NCBI GenBank assembly: GCA_944330115.1
Contig: CALVIN010000002.1
Coordinates: 62,001 to 126,000, forward strand
Direction: 5' to 3'
Origin: an uncultured Clostridia bacterium
GTDB lineage: Bacteria; Bacillota; Clostridia; Christensenellales; Borkfalkiaceae
Length of the DNA: 64,000 bases
Positions 24,390 through 32,906 of this stretch are shown piece after piece (positions within the stretch are counted from its first letter, which is position 1; each line of letters opens with the position of its first letter). The notes beneath the pieces are model-generated. The model saw only the letters and a list, made by a program, of their open reading frames with translations, was not told the origin of the DNA and searched no databases. Position numbers and translations under genes: made by a program.

Positions 24390-25165
24390 AAAATTCTTCG
24401 GCTGGTGCCGCCGAAGAATTTTCGTGAATTTTGGAGAGCCCTTCTCGCGCGGCGAGCGGTATAGTACCGCCGCGTTCTGCCGTTTCCCAAAGGGAACCCT
24501 CGGCAGAGTGTCGTCGCATATGCTCCTCGCGCGGTCACCGCTCGGGCTTGCGTTTGCCCTCGCTCATCTCACAATGCGCAAACAGCGCGTGTGTGCTGTT
24601 TGCAGAAATGCATTGTTCGACCCCCTTGCCCCGATTTTAGGGGCTCTCATATTATATAATCGGGGCAATTCCCCCTTTGGTGCGCGAGCGAAGCGCTGCT
24701 TTGCCGTGCGAACATAGTGCTGCTCTGCCGAGGGTCCATACAAAGTATGGAAACGGCAGATGAGCTCCCGCTTGCGGGAAACGGCAAAACGTGCTGACCG
24801 CAGCAAATAGGGACGAGCGGCACGTTCATAGAAAGGCGGACACCCGCCTTTCGTGTGCCGCGGAGAGACCGAGACATGCCGAGCAAAGCGTGAGGCGTCT
24901 TGGGGACGACCAACGAGGCACGAGGCGACCTTTCGGCGCAGGGAAACCCTGCTTGAAACGTAATTTATTTTAGAATTTAATGCCGTGCAGCCGCACGGCA
25001 TTTTTGCCGCATTTTTCACCTCCCCTTTGAGCGGGAGGTGGATTTGCCGAGCGGAGCGAGGCAAAGACGGAGGGGTTACACAAGCGGCACAGCCGCTTTA
25101 TCGTCTCCCCTGAAGGGGAGGTGGCGCAGTTGCACCTTTGGCGCAACTGCGTCGGAAGGGTTAAT
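24390..25165. repeat. Repeat-rich non-coding region between gdhA and proB
   Basis: Contains a 13-bp hairpin AAAATTCTTCGGC/GCCGAAGAATTTT (24390-24422) and a GCAAACAGC/GCTGTTTGC inverted repeat. It also has a second copy of the tRNA-linked element core: GGGACGAGCG, then TTCATAG, then GAAAGGCGG-acac-CCGCCTTTC at 24831-24852, then CGTGTGCCG. From 25020 there are two REP-like units that begin with self-complementary CTCCCCT...AGGGGAG or similar and end GGAGGGGTT or GGAAGGGTT. Short frames exist in several phases but none has family similarity or a ribosome binding site. No gene is supported here. Confidence 0.6.
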
Positions 25166-25187
25166 TTTCAACGCCGCTGCACTTTAC

Positions 25188-25216
25188 TTGACTAAACAGT
25201 TGATATATTATAAAAT
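25188..25216 (+). promoter_or_regulatory. Promoter of proBA
   Basis: TTGACT (25188-25193), 17-bp spacer, TAAAAT (25211-25216). The leader is very short, with GTGAGG upstream of the ATG at 25235. Confidence 0.8.
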
Positions 25217-25234
25217 ATCAAGTGAGGTAAATTT

Positions 25235-26002
25235 ATGCGTCTTGTAATAAAGGTGGGCACGTCTACGCTTGCCCACAGTTCGGGCAAACTGAATATACGC
25301 AGGGTGGAGTCGCTCTGCAAGGTGATAAGCGACCTTAAAAACGCCGGCAACGAGATAGTGCTCGTCTCCTCGGGCGCGATAGGCATGGGGGTGGGTAAAC
25401 TCAACCTTTCATGCCGTCCGTCGGATATGCCCACAAAGCAGGCGGCGGCGGCCGTAGGCCAGTGCGAGCTTATGTATACATACGACAGGCTCTTTTCGGA
25501 ATACAATCACACCGTCGCGCAGATACTCATCACGGGCGACGATATCGAAAACAGTTCCAGGCGCACCCACTTCATAAACACCATGGAGCGCCTGCTTGAA
25601 CTCGGCGCCCTGCCGGTAATAAACGAAAACGACACGGTGGCCACCGCCGAGATAGCCGTCGGCGACAACGACACCCTCGCCGCGATAGTGGCGGTGAGCA
25701 TAAAGGCCGACCTCTTGGTCCTTCTCACCGACATCGACGGGCTGTATTCGGCCGACCCCAAAAAGGACAGTTCGGCAAAGCTGATATCGGTAGTCGAAAA
25801 TATAGACGACGGCATCCGTTCGCTTGCGGGCGGCGCGGGCAGCGCCCTCGGCACGGGCGGCATGGCCACCAAGATACACGCCGCCGAGATATGCACCTCG
25901 GGCGGGATAGACATGATAATAGCCCGCGGGACCGATCCCGCCGTGCTGTACGATATTTATGAAGGTAAGGGCGCGGGCACGCGCTTTATAGGTAAAAAAT
26001 GA
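25235..26002 (+). CDS. proB: Glutamate 5-kinase
   Basis: 255 aa. First step of proline synthesis: glutamate + ATP to glutamyl-5-phosphate. The amino-acid kinase fold is complete: [10 protein letters not shown] at the N-terminus, [20 protein letters not shown] and the ATP-site [12 protein letters not shown]. It lacks the C-terminal PUA domain of E. coli ProB (367 aa); single-domain forms are common in Firmicutes. The stop overlaps the proA start by 4 nt, so the kinase and reductase are made together, which suits channelling of the unstable phosphate. Confidence 0.96.
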   Translation: MRLVIKVGTSTLAHSSGKLNIRRVESLCKVISDLKNAGNEIVLVSSGAIGMGVGKLNLSCRPSDMPTKQAAAAVGQCELMYTYDRLFSEYNHTVAQILITGDDIENSSRRTHFINTMERLLELGALPVINENDTVATAEIAVGDNDTLAAIVAVSIKADLLVLLTDIDGLYSADPKKDSSAKLISVVENIDDGIRSLAGGAGSALGTGGMATKIHAAEICTSGGIDMIIARGTDPAVLYDIYEGKGAGTRFIGKK

Positions 26003-27261
26003 TGACCACGCGTGAAATTTTATTGCAGGCAAATTCGGTAAAGACAAGGGCGGCGCTGCTCTCCTCCGGGCAGAAGAACGCCGCGCTCCTTGCAATGGCG
26101 GAAGAACTCATATCCTCGGCAGATGAAATACTTGCGGCCAACGCCGCCGACGTAGTGGCCGCCCGCGGCAAGATATCCGACGTGATGATAGACAGGCTCA
26201 GCCTGAATAAAAGCAGGATAGAGGGCATGGCGGATGGCATCAGGCAGGTGGCCGCCCTTCCCGACCCCGTCGGCAACGTGTTAGACAGGGTGGTGCGCCC
26301 CAGCGGCATAGTCGTGCAAAAGGTGAGCGTGCCCCTCGGCGTGGTGGCAATAATATACGAAAGCCGCCCCAACGTCACATCCGACGCCGCCGCGCTCTGT
26401 TTAAAGAGCGGCAACGCCTGCGTTTTGAGGATAGGCAAGGAGGCCTACCGTTCGGCCGCGGCAATAGTTGCCGCCATGCGCAGGGGGCTCGAAAAGACGG
26501 GGCTCCCGCCCGAACTCGTGTGCCTCGTCGAGGATACCTCCCGCCAGAGCTCTGCCGACATAATGACGGCGACGGGGCTTGTAGATCTTTTGATACCCCG
26601 CGGCGGCGCCGGGCTGATAAACGCCTGTGTGCAGAACGCCAAGGTGCCCTGCATACAGACGGGCACGGGCATCTGCCATGTGTATGTGGAGGCCTCCGCC
26701 GATCAGAATATGGCGCTCAACATCATCGAAAACGCCAAAACCAGCCGCCCCTCGGTGTGCAACGCCATGGAGGTGTGCCTGGTGGACGGCGCCATAGCCG
26801 AAGGCTTCTTGCCCAAACTGTGGCAGCGGCTGGTGGCAGACCGCGCGCAAAACAAGGTGCTTTTAAAGCTCGACGGGCGCGCGTATGAAATACTTAAAGG
26901 CAGAGAAAACTGCGTTCCCGCGGGCGAGGCCGACTTCGACACCGAATTTTTGGACTATATAATGGCGGTAAAGGTGGTAGACTGCGTCCGCGAGGCGGTG
27001 GAGCACATAGCCGTGCACTCCACGGCGCACAGCGACTGCATAGTAACGCAAAACAGCGCCGCCGCCGACTACTTTGTGGGCGCGGTAGACAGCGCGGCCG
27101 TGTATGTGAACGCCTCCACGCGCTTCACCGACGGGGGCGAGTTCGGCCTCGGCTGCGAAATGGGCATCTCCACGCAAAAGCTGCACGCGCGCGGCCCCAT
27201 GGGGCTGAAGGAGCTCACCACCTACAAATACGTCGTGCGCGGCAACGGCCAGATAAGGTGA
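25999..27261 (+). CDS. proA: Gamma-glutamyl phosphate reductase
   Basis: 420 aa, normal length for ProA. It reduces glutamyl-5-phosphate to glutamate-5-semialdehyde with NADPH. The aldehyde-dehydrogenase-like fold shows [32 protein letters not shown], the catalytic-Cys region [14 protein letters not shown] and the C-terminal [18 protein letters not shown]. Start is ATGATG overlapping the proB stop. No proC or proI is in this window, so the last proline step is encoded elsewhere. Confidence 0.97.
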   Translation: MMTTREILLQANSVKTRAALLSSGQKNAALLAMAEELISSADEILAANAADVVAARGKISDVMIDRLSLNKSRIEGMADGIRQVAALPDPVGNVLDRVVRPSGIVVQKVSVPLGVVAIIYESRPNVTSDAAALCLKSGNACVLRIGKEAYRSAAAIVAAMRRGLEKTGLPPELVCLVEDTSRQSSADIMTATGLVDLLIPRGGAGLINACVQNAKVPCIQTGTGICHVYVEASADQNMALNIIENAKTSRPSVCNAMEVCLVDGAIAEGFLPKLWQRLVADRAQNKVLLKLDGRAYEILKGRENCVPAGEADFDTEFLDYIMAVKVVDCVREAVEHIAVHSTAHSDCIVTQNSAAADYFVGAVDSAAVYVNASTRFTDGGEFGLGCEMGISTQKLHARGPMGLKELTTYKYVVRGNGQIR

Positions 27262-27287
27262 CGGCGGCTTTAACAATATATAATAAT

Positions 27288-27345
27288 ACATATTATATAT
27301 ACATATTATATATACATGGCGGCGGGCAAAAATTTTGCCCGCCGC
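27288..27345. repeat. Tandem 13-mer and hairpin after proA
   Basis: ACATATTATATAT is repeated in tandem (27288-27300, 27301-27313). A 13-bp stem GCGGCGGGCAAAA / TTTTGCCCGCCGC (27319-27345) follows. The hairpin probably ends proBA transcription, but no U-run follows it on the plus strand. Confidence 0.5.
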
Positions 27346-27368
27346 ATTAGCTTGCCGCCGCTAAAAAT

Positions 27369-27397
27369 TTGACAATATTTTGCGGGATATATATAAT
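27369..27397 (+). promoter_or_regulatory. Consensus promoter of the flavodiiron protein
   Basis: TTGACA (27369-27374), 17-bp spacer, TATAAT (27392-27397). The leader of about 38 nt has AAAAGGAA too far (18 nt) from the ATG to be a normal SD. Confidence 0.9.
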
Positions 27398-27441
27398 ATC
27401 TGTATATTAGAGTTTAAAAGGAATTTGATTGCGGTTAACTT

Positions 27442-28593
27442 ATGTTGAATATTGCAGACGGTATTTTTTATGTAGGCGTAAACGATCACGCCATCGACCT
27501 GTTCGAGGGAATGTATAAGGTGCCCAACGGCGTTTCATACAATTCCTATGTGATAGCAGATGAAAAGATCGCCGTGCTCGACACTGTCGACGCGCACTAC
27601 GGCGACGAGTGGCTCAAAAATGTAAAGGAGTCGCTCGGCTCGCGCGAGCCCGACTACCTCGTAGTTCACCACATGGAGCCCGACCACTCGGCAAACATAC
27701 AAAAATTCATAAAGGAATACCCCAACGTCCGCATAGTGGGCAACGCTAAGACCTTCGTCATGATAAAGGAGTACTTCGGTTTCGAAGTTAAAAATGCCTG
27801 CAAGGTGGAGGAGGGCAGCGTAATTAGCCTCGGCAAGCACAGTCTGCGCTTTGTGATGGCTCCCCTCGTGCACTGGCCGGAGGTAATGGTCTCCTACGAC
27901 GAGTATGTAAAAACGGTGTTCTCCGCCGACGGCTTCGGCAAGTTCGGCGCGCTCGACGCGGATGAGCCCTGGGACGACGAGGCAAGGCGCTACTATATAG
28001 GCATAGTAGGCAAATACGGCGTGCAGGTGCAGGCGCTCTTAAAAAAGCTCGCCGCGCTCGACGTTCAAAGGATATGTCCGCTGCACGGCCCCGTACTCGA
28101 AAAAGATCTTTCGCACTACATCGGCCTCTACGATACGTGGTCGTCATACCGTCCCGAAAAGGAGGCGGTGATGGTGGCGTATGCCTCCGTCTACGGCCAC
28201 ACCAAGGCAGTTGCAGAAATGCTCGCTGATATACTCAAAAAGGCGGGCAAAGAGGTGATAGTTGCCGATCTCGCCCGCTCCGACCGCTCGGAATGCGTGG
28301 CAAACGCCTTTATGTGCAGCAAACTTGTGCTTGCATCCGTCACCTACAATGCCGAAATTTTCCCCTGCATGCGCGAATTTATCGACTGCCTTGCCGAGCG
28401 CAACTTCCGTTCGCGCACGGTGGCGTTCATTGAAAACGGCACGTGGGCTCCCGTATCGGCCAAGCTCATGCGCGAAAGGCTCTCGGGCTGCAAGGATATA
28501 AACTTCCTCTCGCAGACGGTAAAGATACGCGCGGCGTTCTCCGCCGAAAACGCGCCCGAGCTTGAAGCTCTCGCCAACGAGCTCTTGAAGTAA
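27442..28593 (+). CDS. Flavodiiron protein (FprA family A-type flavoprotein)
   Basis: 383 aa. An N-terminal metallo-beta-lactamase-like diiron domain has the signature H77-x-E79-x-D81-H82, the further ligands in LVHWPEVMVSYDE and SADGFGKFG, and the final His in CPLHGP. A C-terminal flavodoxin domain (about 247-383) binds FMN at ASVYGHTKAVAE. Such enzymes reduce O2 to water and/or NO to N2O in the cytoplasm of anaerobes. There is no rubredoxin domain fused, so an external electron donor is needed. An in-frame stop two codons upstream limits the start to this ATG or the next TTG codon, and the SD is weak. It stands alone behind a consensus promoter. Confidence 0.95.
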   Translation: MLNIADGIFYVGVNDHAIDLFEGMYKVPNGVSYNSYVIADEKIAVLDTVDAHYGDEWLKNVKESLGSREPDYLVVHHMEPDHSANIQKFIKEYPNVRIVGNAKTFVMIKEYFGFEVKNACKVEEGSVISLGKHSLRFVMAPLVHWPEVMVSYDEYVKTVFSADGFGKFGALDADEPWDDEARRYYIGIVGKYGVQVQALLKKLAALDVQRICPLHGPVLEKDLSHYIGLYDTWSSYRPEKEAVMVAYASVYGHTKAVAEMLADILKKAGKEVIVADLARSDRSECVANAFMCSKLVLASVTYNAEIFPCMREFIDCLAERNFRSRTVAFIENGTWAPVSAKLMRERLSGCKDINFLSQTVKIRAAFSAENAPELEALANELLK

Positions 28594-28659
28594 AATAAGG
28601 GGGCTTGCGGCAAACCGTTTCTTTGCGCAGGCTCTTGAAATAAAAACAGGAGAAATTTT

Positions 28660-29277
28660 ATGAAAGGTTTAAAAGGCATCTGGGCTGAATTTAAAAAATT
28701 CATAACCCGCGGCAATGTGCTCGATCTTGCAGTCGGCGTTGTAGTAGGCTCCGCCTTCACGGCGATAGTCACCAGCCTCACCAACGACATTATCATGCCG
28801 CTCATCAACAGCGTCGTAGGCGATGGCGGCCTCTCGTCGCTGTGCACGGTGCTGAAGGGTGTGTATCTTGAAGACGGCACGCTCGACCTTGCAAATTCGC
28901 TGGTCATTAACTGGGGCAACTTCATTCAGGCGATATTCGATTTCATACTCATAGCCATCGTAATATTTGCCATAGTTAAAACGATAAACACCATCCGCGA
29001 CGCCGGCAACAAGTTCAACAAACAGGCCAAGCGCGATAAAGAGATAAAAAAGCGCGCCAAAAAGATGGTGAAGGAGCAGGGCATTACCTATGCAGATGCC
29101 AAGGCCAAGGCCGAGGCTCAGCTGCTTGAAGAGGAGAAGCCCGCGCCCGCGGCGCCCGCAAAGCCCACCGTCGAGGAGCTGCTCACCGACATAAAGAACC
29201 TTCTCGCCGAAAATGCGGCAAGAAGCTGCGCAAACAATTCCGAAGGCGGTGCAGAAGATACCGCCGAAAAGAAGTAA
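28660..29277 (+). CDS. mscL: Large-conductance mechanosensitive channel MscL
   Basis: 205 aa. The N-terminus (MKGLKGIWAEFKKFITRGNV) and first transmembrane helix DLAVGVVVGSAFTAIVTSLT carry the MscL signature. The second helix is about 85-110 (NFIQAIFDFILIAIVIFAIV), and the cytoplasmic bundle TVEELLTDIKNLL is present. Most MscL proteins are 130-150 aa. This one has about 55 extra residues: a Lys-rich helix (KQAKRDKEIKKRAKKM) between TM2 and the bundle, and a polar tail. The homopentamer opens under membrane tension to release solutes during hypo-osmotic shock. SD ACAGGAG precedes the ATG. Confidence 0.95.
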   Translation: MKGLKGIWAEFKKFITRGNVLDLAVGVVVGSAFTAIVTSLTNDIIMPLINSVVGDGGLSSLCTVLKGVYLEDGTLDLANSLVINWGNFIQAIFDFILIAIVIFAIVKTINTIRDAGNKFNKQAKRDKEIKKRAKKMVKEQGITYADAKAKAEAQLLEEEKPAPAAPAKPTVEELLTDIKNLLAENAARSCANNSEGGAEDTAEKK

Positions 29278-29325
29278 TTTTAAGCAAATTTTAAATTTTA
29301 AATTTTAATATACTTATATCGCGGT

Positions 29326-29358
29326 TTTCGGGATGGCTCTTTTCGGCACATCCCGAAA
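29326..29358. terminator. Hairpin after mscL
   Basis: TTTCGGGATG / CATCCCGAAA (29326-29335, 29349-29358) with a 13-nt loop. No U-run follows, so termination is uncertain. Otherwise the 170-bp gap is AT-rich and shows no clear promoter. Confidence 0.4.
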
Positions 29359-29448
29359 TCAATATAACTGTATTTTTACCGTAATTTCCCAATTTTTACT
29401 TTGTGCGCGCATGGCAAAACATACGCGCAAGGAGAAGATTTAAAGGCA

Positions 29449-31692
29449 ATGAAGCGCCTGCTGATACAAAAATCGGTATTCGCGTTGAGCTACCTTATCC
29501 TCGCCGTGCTCGTGGAGATGATAACCTTCCTCGCGATAGGCTTCGGCGTGCTGCCGCACTATTTCGGCCTGGACATGGCTCTCATGCTCATATGCTCGTT
29601 CATAATATTCATAATACCGCATAGAGTAATTCAGCTCGTCGTCTGGGGGCTCGTTCTCGGCATCCAGGTGGTCTTGTCTATCGCCAACGAGGCGCTTTAT
29701 TCCATGAGCGGCACGGTGTTCAGCTTTACCATGCTCAACCTCGTCAACGAGGTGACGGGCGTCATGGACGCCAGCTTTTTAAACTGGTGGCTCATTGCCG
29801 TATTCGTCGTGATGTTCGGCGGCGGACTGGCCGCAAACATAGTATTTGCCAAAAAATACGCAGTCCCCAAGGGACTATACACAAAAAACAGCATCTGCAT
29901 AATGCTCGTCGCATTCATTCTTGCCGATTGCTGCGCGGGCATACTCTATCTCGTCACGCTCGAGAGCTTCTCCGGCCTCGAAAAGGACGAGTATTACGAC
30001 AGGTTAAATATCTTCTACGATAAGACCGACCTCTATAACGAACAGTTCTTCACGGCAAAGGCCTTCCGCGAGTTCGGCACATACGGCTACTTCATAGTAA
30101 ATATCGGCAGGTCGATAAGCGGCGAAACGTATGTCGACGAGGTGAATGTGGGCGACGTCGACGAATACTTTGCCGAAGGGCAGATGAGCGAGAGCGTGTA
30201 TGGCGACAATATCTATACGGGCGCTATAGACGGCAAAAACGTCGTGCTCATAGTGATTGAGTCGGGCGAGTGGTACGCCATAAACAAGGAATACACGCCC
30301 ACGCTCTATTCCATGGCGGAGGACGGCATAGCCATGACCGACTTCCACGCCCGCGACAAGACCAACTGCTCGGAAGCTCTCTCCATAATGGGCAGTTACC
30401 CCTCGGTGACCTCGCTCGAGCCCGAGAGCGTGATAGAAAATTCCATGCCGTACACGCTGCCAAACATTCTCGGCGAATACGGCTACACCACAAACTACTT
30501 CCACATCAACGAAGGCAGCTACTACAGCCGCGACGAGGTGTTCGAGCGGCTCTACGGCTTCCAGAACACTCACTTCCTCGAAGATCTGCCTCTTTTGGAC
30601 GGCTACGAGCACAAGAACGGCTTTTACGACTTTGATAAAGATTCAGAGGTGTTCAAAAACTACTCCGACGAATTTACATATTCCGAGGACGGCGGTCCCT
30701 TCTTCACGCAGATGATGACGCTCATCTCACACGGAAAATATACCGACCTCCTCGACTTCGGCAACTACCCGTTCGAAACTACGCCTTCGGCGGCGGGAGA
30801 GGTATCCGAGGGCATGATGAGCGAGGAGGAACTGGAGCAGTTCTCCGAAAGGTGTCAGGTAAAGGGGCTTGAAGATTATTACAGACTGATAGACAGGTTC
30901 CCCTCGACCTATGTGAGCGGCACGCAGGGCATCGACGAGCAGTACCTCGAGGAGCAGGAGCTCTATTCCGAGATGTTTTTGCGCTACAAGCGCTATCAGG
31001 CGGGGCTTATGGATCTTGACTACGGCGTGAATATGCTCGTAAAGGAGCTCGAAGAGAGCGGCGAGCTGAAGGATACCTTCTTCATGTTTTATGCCGACCA
31101 CTCGGCCTATTACGATCAGATGAACTACGCCATGAAGGGTATCGACGCGGGCGAGTTCTACAACACCGAGCTGTATGCCGTTCCCTGCTTTATGTGGTAC
31201 GGCGGCAGCATGGATTTGAACGCCGAGGCGCTTGATATCGAGGGCTACTCCGCCATAAATTACTCGGCGCCCGCAAGCGGCCCGCTCACAAGCAAAAAAA
31301 TAACAAAGTTCTGCAACACCTACGATATTCTGCCCACGCTCTTACAGCTTCTCGACTTCAACTACAACGTAAATCTCTACCACGGCACAAGCATGTTCAG
31401 CGCTGATGAAACGCTGTTCGTCAGCCACGAGTCGGGCATCTTTGTCGACGATATATACTTCTCCACCATAAACCTCTATGTGCAGGAAGGGGAGGAGTGG
31501 ACAACCTACGACTTCGATGAAACCTATCATGCGGACGGCTTTAACAAGCGCGAACTCGACTTTTTATACAGGGCGGCCGATTATTACGACAAGCAGGCCA
31601 TGCTCGACGCTGTCATCTTAAACGATTACTTTGCCGATATAAATTTCTTCGGCGGAGAGGACGGCGTTGTGTATGTACAAAAGGTATCTTAA
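29449..31692 (+). CDS. LtaS-like phosphoglycerol transferase / sulfatase-fold membrane enzyme
   Basis: 747 aa from the ATG at MKRLLIQKS. About five N-terminal transmembrane helices (to about 190) anchor an extracellular sulfatase-fold domain. Catalytic landmarks are Glu271 in IVIESGEW (metal), Thr305 in ARDKTNCSEA (nucleophile) and Asp550-His551 in FYADHSAYY (metal). LtaS-family enzymes transfer glycerol-phosphate from phosphatidylglycerol to lipid-anchored polymers (lipoteichoic acid) or to glycans. Which polymer is made here is unknown; no glycolipid synthase is adjacent. Upstream in-frame TTG codons would extend the protein, but AAGGAG lies between them and the ATG. Confidence 0.85.
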   Translation: MKRLLIQKSVFALSYLILAVLVEMITFLAIGFGVLPHYFGLDMALMLICSFIIFIIPHRVIQLVVWGLVLGIQVVLSIANEALYSMSGTVFSFTMLNLVNEVTGVMDASFLNWWLIAVFVVMFGGGLAANIVFAKKYAVPKGLYTKNSICIMLVAFILADCCAGILYLVTLESFSGLEKDEYYDRLNIFYDKTDLYNEQFFTAKAFREFGTYGYFIVNIGRSISGETYVDEVNVGDVDEYFAEGQMSESVYGDNIYTGAIDGKNVVLIVIESGEWYAINKEYTPTLYSMAEDGIAMTDFHARDKTNCSEALSIMGSYPSVTSLEPESVIENSMPYTLPNILGEYGYTTNYFHINEGSYYSRDEVFERLYGFQNTHFLEDLPLLDGYEHKNGFYDFDKDSEVFKNYSDEFTYSEDGGPFFTQMMTLISHGKYTDLLDFGNYPFETTPSAAGEVSEGMMSEEELEQFSERCQVKGLEDYYRLIDRFPSTYVSGTQGIDEQYLEEQELYSEMFLRYKRYQAGLMDLDYGVNMLVKELEESGELKDTFFMFYADHSAYYDQMNYAMKGIDAGEFYNTELYAVPCFMWYGGSMDLNAEALDIEGYSAINYSAPASGPLTSKKITKFCNTYDILPTLLQLLDFNYNVNLYHGTSMFSADETLFVSHESGIFVDDIYFSTINLYVQEGEEWTTYDFDETYHADGFNKRELDFLYRAADYYDKQAMLDAVILNDYFADINFFGGEDGVVYVQKVS

Positions 31693-31711
31693 AATATTTT
31701 ACGGTAAGTGC

Positions 31712-31742
31712 GCCCGCCTGCAAATAAAAGTCGCAGGCGGGC
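31712..31742 (+). terminator. Hairpin after the LtaS-like gene
   Basis: GCCCGCCTGC / GCAGGCGGGC with an 11-nt loop and no U-run. Weak terminator candidate. Confidence 0.4.
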
Positions 31743-31796
31743 ATAAATACGCCGCGGTGCACCGTTGCCGCGACGCTAAAATTTAAGGTGTAACCC

Positions 31797-32366
31797 ATGT
31801 GCAAAAATTCAAAACTTGTAATACGTCCCGCAACCATATCCGACGCCGCGGCGCTCAACGCCATCTATTCCGGCTACATAGCCGACACCGCCATCACCTT
31901 TGAGGACGATATTTTAACCGACGGTCAGTTTGCGGCGCGCATGAAAGATATCATGGCGTTCTATCCCTATTTCGTGGCGGAGAGCGGCGGCGAGATAGTC
32001 GGCTATGCCTATGCGGGCAAGTTCAAAAACCGCTCGGCATACGACTGGTCGGTCGAAAGCACCGTGTATGTAAAGCGCGGCGCGCAGAGGAGGGGCACGG
32101 GCTCCGCTCTGTATGCCGCATTGGAGGAGGCGCTTAAAAGCCAGGGCATAATAAATATGTATGCCTGCATCGCCGTGCCCGAGCGCGACGACGAGTATCT
32201 CACGCACGACAGCTTCAATTTTCACAAAAAACTCGGCTTCAAAACGGTGGGCACCTTTAAAAAATGCGGCTGCAAGTTCGGAAGGTGGTACGGCATGGTG
32301 TGGATGCAAAAGCAGCTTTCCCGCCATGTAACCGAGCCCGCGCGCCCGCAGCCATACAGGGCGTAA
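31797..32366 (+). CDS. GNAT acetyltransferase, phosphinothricin-acetyltransferase (Pat/MnaT) type
   Basis: 189 aa. A full GNAT domain begins LVIRPATISDAAALNAIY and contains ITFEDDILT, YAYAGKFKNRSAYDWSVEST and the acetyl-CoA loop RGAQRRGTGSALY. The end has NFHKKLGFKTVGTFKKCGCKFGRWYGMVWM. This order is characteristic of the Pat/YncA/MnaT subfamily, which acetylates phosphinothricin, methionine sulfoximine or related amino acids. In a gut-type anaerobe a detoxification or amino-acid-modifying role is more plausible than herbicide resistance. No clear SD: GGTGTAACCC precedes the ATG. Confidence 0.88.
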   Translation: MCKNSKLVIRPATISDAAALNAIYSGYIADTAITFEDDILTDGQFAARMKDIMAFYPYFVAESGGEIVGYAYAGKFKNRSAYDWSVESTVYVKRGAQRRGTGSALYAALEEALKSQGIINMYACIAVPERDDEYLTHDSFNFHKKLGFKTVGTFKKCGCKFGRWYGMVWMQKQLSRHVTEPARPQPYRA

Positions 32367-32385
32367 TTTGCCCTTTGCGGCAAAA

Positions 32386-32420
32386 TACATAGTACTATGT
32401 GTAACATAAAGTACGGTATT
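32386..32420. repeat. Dispersed palindromic repeat, copy C
   Basis: Contains ACATAGTACTATGT, a perfect 14-bp palindrome, running into TACTATG-TGTAA-CATAA. It shares the TACTATG-N5-CATAA core with the copies at 13550, 21113 and 57614. It lies in the gap between the acetyltransferase and the tRNA promoter; nothing else is recognised there. Confidence 0.6.
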
Positions 32421-32526
32421 TTACGGTTTTTCTGCTGCAAACATCGCAATAAAGGCAACCAGTGCCGCGGTTTTTGCCCCTTTTACAAAAAGTGGCGGGC
32501 GTTTTGAATAAACTTGCCAAAATGAT

Positions 32527-32555
32527 TTGATTTTTTTTGCGATATATTGTATTAT
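32527..32555 (+). promoter_or_regulatory. Promoter of tRNA-Arg
   Basis: TTGATT (32527-32532), 17-bp spacer, TATTAT (32550-32555). The start would be about 40 nt before the mature tRNA 5' end. Confidence 0.75.
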
Positions 32556-32601
32556 ATTTGCGTTACAAAAGCGCCTGCCGCGTAAAACACAAATATAATA
32601 T

Positions 32602-32676
32602 GCTTCCGTAGTTAAATGGATATAACAGCCCCCTCCTAAGGGGCCGTTGTGGGTTCGATTCCCGCCGGGAGTACCA
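32602..32676 (+). tRNA. tRNA-Arg (anticodon CCT)
   Basis: 75 nt including encoded CCA. The anticodon arm is GCCCC-CTCCTAA-GGGGC with anticodon CCT, reading AGG, a codon used often here. The T-arm contains GGGTTCGATTCCC. The acceptor stem GCTTCCG/CGGGAGT contains two G-U pairs (1-72 and 4-69), which is slightly unusual. Its 3' end is duplicated 179 bp downstream. Confidence 0.93.
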
Positions 32677-32855
32677 AGCACAATGCCGCCGCTTTTGCGG
32701 CGGTATTGTGGTTTTAAGGCGAGCAATGCGGGAATCGAGGGGAGGCAAGCAAGCATGCTTGCGCAGGTCGGCGGGCTCTACCGCCGACAAAACAGCGGAC
32801 ACCCGCTGTTTTCCGTGCGCGTCCGCTCAAGGCGCGATTCCCGCCGGGAGTACCA
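32656..32855 (+). repeat. att-like duplication of the tRNA-Arg 3' end flanking a small element
   Basis: The last 21 nt of the tRNA (ending CCCGCCGGGAGTACCA) at 32656-32676 recur exactly at 32835-32855. The GC hairpin after each copy is also duplicated. Between them are an inverted fragment GCGGGAATCG (32728-32737), a GCAAGCATGCTTGC palindrome, a GTCGGCGG/CCGCCGAC stem and the hairpin AAAACAGCGG-acac-CCGCTGTTTT (32789-32812), the same core as at 12544 and 24831. No coding sequence is supported. Confidence 0.75.
32679..32716 (+). terminator. Terminator of tRNA-Arg
   Basis: CACAATGCCGCCGC / GCGGCGGTATTGTG, a 14-bp stem with TTTT loop, then GTTTTAA. Confidence 0.85.
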
Positions 32856-32857
32856 AT

Positions 32858-32901
32858 CAATGCCGCCGCTCTTTTTGCGGCGGCATTGTGCTTTTATTTT
32901 T
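32858..32901 (+). terminator. Duplicate of the tRNA-Arg terminator, directly before the permease gene
   Basis: CAATGCCGCCGC / GCGGCGGCATTG with a T-rich loop, then TGCTTTTATTTTTTT. It ends only a few bases before the start codon of the next gene. Confidence 0.8.
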
Positions 32902-32906
32902 TTACT

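Noticed and set aside
24424-25064. Several 60-170 codon frames in the gdhA-proB gap
   Set aside because: All overlap hairpin-rich repeat DNA, lack SD sequences and show no family motifs.
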